From Faecalibacterium sp. I3-3-33 (lineage in GTDB: Bacteria > Bacillota > Clostridia > Oscillospirales > Ruminococcaceae), in the NCBI RefSeq assembly GCF_023347295.1, contig NZ_CP094469.1:682001-746000 (forward strand): a DNA stretch of 64,000 nt, written 5' to 3'. Shown here piece by piece: positions 58,834 to 64,000 of the stretch. Made by a program: the position numbers and the translations under genes. Positions within the stretch are counted from its first letter, which is position 1, and each line of letters starts with the position of its first letter. Below the pieces are notes generated by a model. The model saw nothing but the letters and a program-made list of their open reading frames with translations, did not search any database and was not told where the DNA came from.

Positions 58834-59854
58834 GCTGCGGTTTATCGTGGTAGGTTCCGGTTGGCGGTCGCTGTTTTACTGGCGTATCGCGCAGGCACTG
58901 CCGGAACGGTTCGAGCTGTGCGCCATGCTTTGCCGCACCGAGGAAAAGGCCGAAAAAATGCACCGGGAGTACGGCGTGCCGGTAAGCACCTCGGTGGAGC
59001 AGTGCACTGTCCTGCACCCAGACCTTGTGGTGGTGGCGGTGAATAAAGCGTCCATCGCCGCCGTCAGCACCGAATGGCTCGCCCGGGGCTTTGCCGTGCT
59101 GAGCGAGACCCCGGCGGCACTGGAAGAGGACGCGCTGCGCGCCCTTTGGCAGCTGCACCGGCAGGGCGCAAAGCTGCAGGTTGCAGAACAGTACTGGCTG
59201 TACCCCACGCTGGCAAAACGGCTGGCGGCGGTGCGCAGCGGCGCACTGGGCACGCCGCAGTTTGCCCGGCTGTCGGTGGCGCACGGCTACCACGCGGTCA
59301 GTCTGGCGCGGCAGTTTTTGAATGCCGGGCAGCAGCCGGTGCGGGTGACCGGACGCAGCTGGACGGAAAAGATCATCGAAACGGATTCCCGCTGGGGTGC
59401 GGTGCATAACGGCGCTCTGGTGGAAAAGACCTTGCAGCAGCACACGCTGGAATTTGCGGGCGGCGGCACGGCGTTTCTGGATTTTAACGGCGTGCAGTAC
59501 CACTCCTATCTGCGCAGCACCCACACCAGTGTGCAGGGGGAGCGGGGCGAAGTGTTCGACGACACCCTGCGCTGTCTGGATGCCGCCGGGGAGCCTGTGT
59601 GCCGTCTGTTGACCCCGCTGCCCGACCCGCTGGCAGCTGCCGCCGCGCAGGCAGGGCTGAACGAGGACGAGACCGCCATCGCCTGTTTTCTGGACAGGAT
59701 GCAGGGCTATCTTGCGGGCGGGGCAGAGGTGTATCCGCTGGCAGACGCCTTGCAGGACGCCTACCTTGCCCTGCTGATGGAGCGCGCCCTTGCCGCCCCC
59801 GGCCAGCCGGTGGAAAGCACCCCGCAGCCGTGGAACACGGCTGACGGCTTCTGA
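58826..59854 (+). CDS. Gfo/Idh/MocA-family oxidoreductase 2
   Basis: ATG 58826, with AGGAGGAACAGG inside the end of the previous gene; 342 residues. Rossmann motif FIVVGSGWRSLFYWRIA, TEEKAEKMHREYGV, VVAVNKASIAAVSTEWLARG and a SETPAALEED segment where EKP would stand, so the catalytic lysine is not obvious. The C-domain is sugar-oxidoreductase-like but divergent (SVAHGYHAVSLARQFL). Coupling to the first oxidoreductase suggests a heteromer or sequential steps. A MITE copy begins 11 bp past the stop. Confidence 0.75.
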   Translation: MAKLRFIVVGSGWRSLFYWRIAQALPERFELCAMLCRTEEKAEKMHREYGVPVSTSVEQCTVLHPDLVVVAVNKASIAAVSTEWLARGFAVLSETPAALEEDALRALWQLHRQGAKLQVAEQYWLYPTLAKRLAAVRSGALGTPQFARLSVAHGYHAVSLARQFLNAGQQPVRVTGRSWTEKIIETDSRWGAVHNGALVEKTLQQHTLEFAGGGTAFLDFNGVQYHSYLRSTHTSVQGERGEVFDDTLRCLDAAGEPVCRLLTPLPDPLAAAAAQAGLNEDETAIACFLDRMQGYLAGGAEVYPLADALQDAYLALLMERALAAPGQPVESTPQPWNTADGF

Positions 59855-59864
59855 GATAGCCGCA

Positions 59865-60245
59865 GGACGATTTTGAATGCCCTCCGCGCCTTACGGGTTG
59901 CGGCACCCAGCATCCGCATCGTGCCTTAGACGGCACTTGCGTCTTGCTGGCCGCTGCCCCAACAACTCCTCCCTGTTTCCGCCACTGGCGGCGGTCGTCG
60001 TCGTTGCTGGGCATTTTTAGCGGAAAGATTATTTCTAATTTTGGGACAGCGGAGCGTCTGCGGACGCTCCGGTGTTCCGTTTTCACAGAAAGGGATGTTG
60101 CGGGGAACTGGCTGTTTGCCGTCAGGGCTCCAACCGTGAAAAAAGGGCTTCAGAAACGCCCGCAGGCGTTTCTGAAGCCCAGTTATAAAAATGAAATTCC
60201 GCTGATCATGGCCAGAGCGAAAGCGGCGGCCATTCAAATCGTTAT
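59865..60245. mobile_element. MITE-like repeat, copy E (about 381 bp)
   Basis: The left end is AGGACGATTTTGAATG, the right end CATTCAAATCGTTA; inward there are TTAGCGGAAAGATTATTTCTAATTT (left half, at about 60017) and ATGAAATTCCGCTGATCATGGCC (right). Two hairpins: GCGGAGCGTC/GACGCTCC (about 60049) and GGGCTTCAGAAACGC/GCGTTTCTGAAGCCC (about 60146-60181). An extra ~90 bp sits in the left arm. It fills the 412 bp gap between convergent genes; no gene inside. Confidence 0.65.
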
Positions 60246-60266
60246 ACCCCCGAAAGGGGCACAGGA

Positions 60267-61289
60267 TCACATCAGGTCGATCAGTGCTTCCACCTCGTCC
60301 ATGCGGGTGGCCCAGCTGGTGGCGATACGCACCACGGTGTGGGTGTCGTCGAACTTCTCCCAGAAGCCGAACTTTGCCTTGCCTTCCAGCGCAGCCAGCT
60401 GGGCATTTTCCAGCACAAGGAAGATCTGATTCGTGGGAGAATCCATGAAGAAACGGTAGCCCTTTTCCGCAAAACCGGCCTTCAGGCGGTTGGCGGTGGC
60501 AATGGCGTTTTTGCTGATGGAGAAGTACAGGTCATCGGTGAACAGCACGTCGAACTGGATGCCCAGCAGCCGTCCCTTTGCCAGCAGTGCACCCTGCTGC
60601 TTGACCATGGTCATAAAGTGCGCCGGTGCGCCGTGGGGGAACACCACAGCCTCGCCGCACAGCGCACCCACCTTGGTGCCGCCGATGTAGAACACATCGG
60701 TCAGCCGGGCAAGGTCGGCCAGTGTCACGTCCGTGCCCTCGGCAGCCAGACCGTAGCCCAGCCGTGCACCGTCTAAGAACAGCGGCATCTTGTACTCCTG
60801 ACACACAGCGTGCAGGGCTTCCAGCTCCGCCTTGGTGTACAGGGTGCCGTATTCGGTGGGGTGGGAGATGTACACCATGCCGGGGAACACCATGTGGTCG
60901 TGGTTGTCGTCGGCGTAGAAGGTGGCCACCAGCGCCCGCAGCTCGGCGGCGTCCATCTTGCCGTTGTGCTGCGGCAGGGTGATGACCTTGTGGCCGGTGT
61001 ACTCGATGGCACCGGCTTCGTGCCCGGCCACATGGCCGGTGGCAGCAGCCACCACGCCCTGCCACCGCTGCAGCATGGACGCAATGACGATGGCGTTGCT
61101 CTGGGTACCGCCGGAGATGAACTGCACATCGGCCTCCGGGCAGGCGCAGGCGGCGCGGATCTTCTCCCGGGCGCTGGCACAGTAGGGGTCGGTGCCGTAG
61201 CCGGAGACCTTTTCAAAGTTGGTCTCGGTCAGCTTTTGCAGAATGGCGGGGTGTGCACCCTCGCAGTAGTCGTTTTCAAAATACAGCAT
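60267..61289 (-). CDS. ltaE: Low-specificity L-threonine aldolase (PLP enzyme)
   Basis: The start at 61289 (GAGGAG upstream) is chosen; the longer frame crosses the promoter. 340 residues. Fold-type I PLP enzyme: N-terminal NDYCEGAHP, QFISGGTQSNAIV near 63, HVAGHEAGAIEYTGHKV near 90, LFLDGARLGYGL near 168 and the Schiff-base lysine in FYIGGTKVGALCGEAVV near 199. It cleaves threonine and allo-threonine to glycine and acetaldehyde. Beta-eliminating relatives share the fold. Confidence 0.88.
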   Translation of the reverse strand: MLYFENDYCEGAHPAILQKLTETNFEKVSGYGTDPYCASAREKIRAACACPEADVQFISGGTQSNAIVIASMLQRWQGVVAAATGHVAGHEAGAIEYTGHKVITLPQHNGKMDAAELRALVATFYADDNHDHMVFPGMVYISHPTEYGTLYTKAELEALHAVCQEYKMPLFLDGARLGYGLAAEGTDVTLADLARLTDVFYIGGTKVGALCGEAVVFPHGAPAHFMTMVKQQGALLAKGRLLGIQFDVLFTDDLYFSISKNAIATANRLKAGFAEKGYRFFMDSPTNQIFLVLENAQLAALEGKAKFGFWEKFDDTHTVVRIATSWATRMDEVEALIDLM

Positions 61290-61332
61290 GGCAAAACGCT
61301 CCTCTATATAATTGTAAGAAAACAGTACCTCT

Positions 61333-61361
61333 ATTCTACATCGCCGTGTAAACCCTGTCAA
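61333..61361 (-). promoter_or_regulatory. Promoter of the threonine aldolase gene
   Basis: Minus strand: TTGACA (61361-61356), 17 bp, TAGAAT (61338-61333). Confidence 0.85.
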
Positions 61362-61514
61362 ACCCAAAACGGCGCACGGCACACACAATGCGTTGCAGAG
61401 CGTCTGCGAATACCGCAAAAACGCCTGCGCAGCGCACAGCGCAGCCGCACGGCTTGCAAAAAATGCGAAAGTATGATCCTTTCCAAAAAGATGAAAAGTT
61501 TTTCAAAAAAGTGC

Positions 61515-61542
61515 TTGACAATTTTGCCGCATCTGGTATAAT
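61515..61542 (+). promoter_or_regulatory. Promoter of tRNA-Leu(CAG)
   Basis: TTGACA (61515-61520), 16 bp, TATAAT (61537-61542), about 45 bp before the tRNA. Confidence 0.85.
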
Positions 61543-61586
61543 AACTATCGTTCCGAGCGTCACGGCTCACGAACACAACAGAATAT

Positions 61587-61673
61587 GCGGATATGGCGGA
61601 ATTGGCAGACGCGTTAGATTCAGGTTCTAATCGGGGCAACTCGGTGGAGGTTCAAGTCCTCTTATCCGCACCA
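61587..61673 (+). tRNA. tRNA-Leu (anticodon CAG), CCA encoded
   Basis: Acceptor GCGGATA / TATCCGC (61587-61593 / 61663-61669), discriminator A, then CCA at 61671-61673. D-arm GGCGGAATTGGCAGACGC, anticodon loop TTCAGGT between TTAGA and TCTAA gives CAG. The long variable arm (CGGGGCAACTCG) is type II as expected for leucine, and the T arm is GAGG-TTCAAGT-CCTC. A terminator follows. Confidence 0.93.
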
Positions 61674-61680
61674 AACAATG

Positions 61681-61724
61681 AAAATCCGAACCTTTTCTCG
61701 ATAGGAGAAGGGTTCGGATTTTTT
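61681..61724 (+). terminator. Terminator of tRNA-Leu(CAG)
   Basis: AAAATCCGAACC pairs with GGTTCGGATTTT around a TTTTCTCGATAGGAGAAG loop with an inner TTCTC/GAGAA stem, then T6. Confidence 0.85.
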
Positions 61725-61888
61725 GTTTTCTTCGGAAAGCAGAATGCCGCGGTTGCGCAGCAATGAAAGCCCCAGTGGGGCTTTTAAGCGGCAGAGCGGT
61801 CTTGCGCAAGCAAGATGGAGGGGCCTTGCCCCGACAAGCTCCGGCTCCTTCCTGACGGCTGTGTGTCCGAAAACTTATAGTCATCCTC

Positions 61889-62107
61889 ATGGACACCGGC
61901 TGCGTGGAGCTGCTGCTCCGGGATGGGAGAATGATCTCCATTGACTGCACCGGTGTCGAGGATGCACTGGACGTGACCATGGCGCAGAGGTCAGAACTGG
62001 ATTATCTCATCTACAATGACCCGCTTGGCTATGCCGATTTGATTCTGAATGGCAATCCGAAGGAATATCTGAGGAATGTGGCTGGAAGTCATGGGTTAGA
62101 AAATTAA
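61889..62107 (+). CDS. DUF6061-like small protein, 5' end possibly lost
   Basis: 72 residues from ATG 61889. MDTGCVELLLRDGRMISID, then AQRSELDYLIYNDPLGYADL and LNGNPKEYLRN, match the small DUF6061-type proteins that I associate with Faecalibacterium. Those usually have about ten residues before the MDTG; here the codons before ATG (RKLIVIL) could be their trace, but a TGA lies just upstream and there is no good ribosome site. It may be a remnant or use a weak start. Function unknown. Confidence 0.5.
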   Translation: MDTGCVELLLRDGRMISIDCTGVEDALDVTMAQRSELDYLIYNDPLGYADLILNGNPKEYLRNVAGSHGLEN

Positions 62108-62121
62108 AGGCAAAACAAAAA

Positions 62122-62152
62122 CAGGGTGCGCCCCTGAATAGGACGCACCCTG
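62122..62152 (+). terminator. Intrinsic terminator after the DUF6061-like gene
   Basis: CAGGGTGCG (62122-62130) pairs with CGCACCCTG (62144-62152). Confidence 0.65.
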
Positions 62153-62183
62153 AAAAATCCACAGACGATAACGATATGTACAG

Positions 62184-62216
62184 CAGGGAGTTCCCCAGCG
62201 GGAACTTCCTGTTTTT
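62184..62216 (+). terminator. Second hairpin with T5
   Basis: CAGGGAGTTCCC (62184-62195) pairs with GGGAACTTCCTG (62200-62211) with one mismatch, then T5. Confidence 0.6.
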
Positions 62217-62265
62217 CTTTTCCTGCAAGATGAGCCTGCTCCGCCTGCCATAGGCAAGCTGCTAT

Positions 62266-62307
62266 AAAACGGCAAGGTCTCCCGCAATCAAGAAACCTTG
62301 CCGTTTT
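62266..62307 (-). terminator. Terminator of the Tp47-like gene
   Basis: AAAACGGCAAGGT (about 62266-62278) pairs with ACCTTGCCGTTTT (62295-62307) on the 3' side of the minus-strand gene. Confidence 0.7.
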
Positions 62308-62346
62308 GTGCTATATGTTGGCTGAATCAGGCGGCTTTCTGCAAAC

Positions 62347-63183
62347 TTACAGCGCCACGCTGACCGGCAGAACATACACACCGTCGGCGGTGTAGAAGGT
62401 GATCTGAGTAACAGTCTTGCCGATGATGGATGCAAAATAAGGGTCATCGGCATTGAAGCCCAGCTTGGTACCATGCCAGATGTTGGTCACATGATGCAGG
62501 CCGTACTCACTGCCATCGGCGGTGGTCAGCACTACGCCGTAGACCTTGTTGGCCTTGTAGTCCAGATCAAAACCGGAGATCTTCATTTCGTAGGTGGTGT
62601 GGTGACCGTTGGTATTCAGCTCCACAGTGGTGCCCTCTACGGTGGTCTCAGTGGCATGGACCTTGCCAAACTCCCACTTGCCGCTCAGCAGGTTATACCA
62701 TGCGGTGATATAGTAGGCAGGGGTCTCGCTGAGCTTGTAGTAAGCGTAGCTCTCGTTCTCAAACAAGGCATCTGCGCCGGTGTAGGTGGTGGTGGATTCC
62801 TTGCCCTTCAGGGTAACGGTAATGTCGTAGCTGTCGGCATCGGTAACCTGTTTTGCGTTCTTGAGCGCCCACGGGGTCAGCACCTTGACCGGGAAGGAAA
62901 CGCCGGTGATGTCGGTGCCATCTGCGTTGACGTGGTAGGAACCGGCGGCAAGCTTGCCCGCACGGGTCTTGTTCTTGGTGGCGCTGGTCACAGCGTCGAT
63001 CTCAGATGCGTTGTCCACACCGGCAGCCTTGTAGAAGTCGGCGTAGGGAATGTTCATCTGAACATAGCTGGAGGTCAGGCAGTTCTCCTGCTCCACATCT
63101 TCCGCAGCGAAGGCCGGAACCGCCACGGCACATACCAGCATAGCGGCCGCAAGTGCACCTGCAAATACTTTTTTCAATCTCAT
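62347..63183 (-). CDS. Secreted Tp47 (penicillin-binding domain C)-like protein
   Basis: 278 residues. Signal peptide 1-27 (MRLKKVFAGALAAAMLVC, cleavage near AFA-AE). SSYVQMNIPYADFYKA, IDAVTSATKNKTRAGKLAAG, SYHVNADGTDITGVSFPVKV form the repeating pattern that I associate with Tp47 domain C proteins in Firmicutes. The C-terminal half (FDADDPYFASIIGKTVTQI-type end) is of beta type. Export and a binding role at the surface are likely, its ligand is unknown. Two DtxR-type boxes precede it, so it may belong to the iron regulon, perhaps as a haem or metal binder (inference). Confidence 0.6.
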   Translation of the reverse strand: MRLKKVFAGALAAAMLVCAVAVPAFAAEDVEQENCLTSSYVQMNIPYADFYKAAGVDNASEIDAVTSATKNKTRAGKLAAGSYHVNADGTDITGVSFPVKVLTPWALKNAKQVTDADSYDITVTLKGKESTTTYTGADALFENESYAYYKLSETPAYYITAWYNLLSGKWEFGKVHATETTVEGTTVELNTNGHHTTYEMKISGFDLDYKANKVYGVVLTTADGSEYGLHHVTNIWHGTKLGFNADDPYFASIIGKTVTQITFYTADGVYVLPVSVAL

Positions 63184-63220
63184 CGTAACACACCTCTATC
63201 TTTATTTCTAAAAACATCTA

Positions 63221-63296
63221 GTTAGCCTGTCCTAACAATGCGCGCAAAGAAAAAACTGCGGGAGAAGTATCCCTCAGATAGTTAGGTTGGGCTAAT
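63221..63296 (-). promoter_or_regulatory. Two DtxR-type boxes upstream of the Tp47-like gene
   Basis: GTTAGCCTGTCCTAAC (63221-63236), a perfect GTTAG-N6-CTAAC palindrome, and GTTAGGTTGGGCTAAT (63281-63296), 9/10 and close to the classical DtxR/IdeR operator TTAGGTTAGGCTAA. They flank the likely promoter region of the minus-strand gene. Confidence 0.7.
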
Positions 63297-63533
63297 TGAC
63301 AAAACTAAAATAGCACGCCCACAGGGCATTGTCAAGCAGAAACCGACAAGTTTACAGAGGTGAATTTTTTGATGTGGGATACGATCTGCATTTTTTATGC
63401 CGCAGAGAAAGCTCCAATAACGAAATCTTTTTCAAAATCTCCGAAAATGCCTAAAATCCTTGACAGAGGCAACAGCAGGGCGTATTATTTTGGCAGAAGG
63501 ACCGCTGAGAAGCGGCTTTTTACAAGACTGAAA

Positions 63534-63549
63534 GTTAGCTATATCTAAC
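63534..63549 (+). promoter_or_regulatory. DtxR-type box upstream of the methyltransferase
   Basis: GTTAGCTATATCTAAC, perfect GTTAG-N6-CTAAC, about 100 bp before the methyltransferase start. Confidence 0.65.
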
Positions 63550-63552
63550 TTA

Positions 63553-63618
63553 CGCACGAGGAATTGCTGGCCTGTCACCCGGAGCAGTGGGCGCAGCTGG
63601 TAAAAAGCATTGCATTGT
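63553..63618 (+). pseudogene. Possible gene 3' fragment
   Basis: An open frame after a TAA at 63546 encodes LTHEELLACHPEQWAQLVKS plus IAL and stops at 63616-63618, 29 bp before the methyltransferase start. It looks like the C-terminus of a soluble protein without its gene body. Could be chance; low certainty. Confidence 0.25.
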
Positions 63619-63646
63619 GAACGATAAACAGAAAGAAGGTAGGGTT

Positions 63647-64000
63647 ATGTCCTTTTTTGAAAACACCCGAAAGCCCGTAGGACTTGGCGGGAAGATCATG
63701 GTTGTCATGATGAACTTTGGACACAGCGCAATGGCAGAATGGGGGCTGCGCTTTTTACAGCTTGCCCCGAATGCCATGGTGCTGGACTGCGGCTGCGGCG
63801 GTGGAGCGAACATTAAGACACTGTTGAAACTGTGTCCCAAAGGCAAGGTGCAGGGCATCGACTACTCAGCCGTCAGCGTGGAAAAAACGCGAAAAGTCAA
63901 TGCCAGAGCCATTGCGGCAGGACGGTGTACCGTGCAGCAGGCAAGTGTGGCAGAGCTGCCGTTTGAAGCGGAGCAGTTTGATGTGGCGACCGCCTTTGAA
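63647..64000 (+). CDS. Class I SAM-dependent methyltransferase, N-terminal part
   Basis: ATG 63647 after AGAAGGTAGGG; 118 residues are seen before the window ends in frame. The SAM motif I is VLDCGCGGGANIKTLL near 45-60, motif II GIDYSAVSVEKTR near 71-83, then QQASVAELPFEAEQFDVATAF, the post-motif acidic region. The start MNFGHSAMAEWGLRFL is typical of small UbiE-like methyltransferases. Its acceptor is unknown. The box at 63534 suggests iron control. Confidence 0.85.
   Translation, partial: MSFFENTRKPVGLGGKIMVVMMNFGHSAMAEWGLRFLQLAPNAMVLDCGCGGGANIKTLLKLCPKGKVQGIDYSAVSVEKTRKVNARAIAAGRCTVQQASVAELPFEAEQFDVATAFE

Noticed and set aside
63360-63548. 62-codon plus-strand frame before the methyltransferase
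   Set aside because: It runs into the operator box, has no ribosome site and no recognisable sequence.

Overview
The window looks like a chromosomal segment of a moderately GC-rich Firmicute of the gut Clostridia, most probably Faecalibacterium or a close Ruminococcaceae relative. The grounds are gene content (duplicated feoA with feoB, DUF3793, several twin-arginine-like lipoproteins, a DUF6061-like small protein), strong AGGAGG ribosome sites, sigma-A type promoters with 16-18 bp spacers, and GC-rich third codon positions. The genus is inferred from overall impression, not from a marker gene.

Layout. 1-4.2 kb: end of a capsule or surface-polysaccharide cluster (acetyltransferase fragment, CapF/CapG-type amino-sugar enzymes, a GlmM-like phosphohexomutase). 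4.3-12.8 kb: accessory DNA, more AT-rich in its first part. It holds small orphan genes, two related XRE regulators (the second frameshifted), many hairpins and a probable structured RNA, a sigma-like protein, a MazF-like toxin overlapping a DGQHT-motif protein, an excisionase and a broken integrase. It abuts tRNA-Leu(CAA), whose 3' end is duplicated in an 80 bp direct repeat, so this looks like a decayed integrative element. 13-21.4 kb: cell envelope (SpoIID-like protein, two glycosyltransferases, rmlA-rmlD-membrane protein-rmlB; no rmlC). 21.4-28 kb: lipoprotein, small kinase, and an iron block (DUF3793, feoA, feoA, feoB, Cys-rich FeoB partner, DtxR-type regulator). 28-36 kb: a heterodimeric ABC exporter, a GDSL hydrolase, an acyl-CoA synthetase and two lipoproteins. 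36-42.5 kb: an oligopeptide ABC importer. 42.7-47 kb: a three-gene operon of membrane protein, trigger-factor-like chaperone and poly-ferredoxin. 47-51 kb: glycogen branching enzyme divergent from a GH13 enzyme, then NiaR and TetR regulators. 52-56.7 kb: a solute-binding lipoprotein paired with a Cache/GGDEF/EAL protein. 56.7-61.3 kb: a CobW-type GTPase, two Gfo/Idh/MocA oxidoreductases and threonine aldolase. 61.5-64 kb: tRNA-Leu(CAG), a small protein, a Tp47-like secreted protein, and the start of a methyltransferase.

Two sequence patterns cut across the genes. First, a palindromic box GTTAG-N6-CTAAC recurs before DUF3793, feoA, dtxR, the Tp47-like gene and the terminal methyltransferase. 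It resembles DtxR/IdeR operators and suggests one iron regulon spread over the window. Second, a non-coding MITE-like repeat with inverted ends beginning GGGACGATTT sits directly at gene 3' ends and supplies the stop codon, so three unrelated proteins share a C-terminal Gly-Thr-Ile tail. Two transport or ligase genes also carry leader terminators with possible competing stems.
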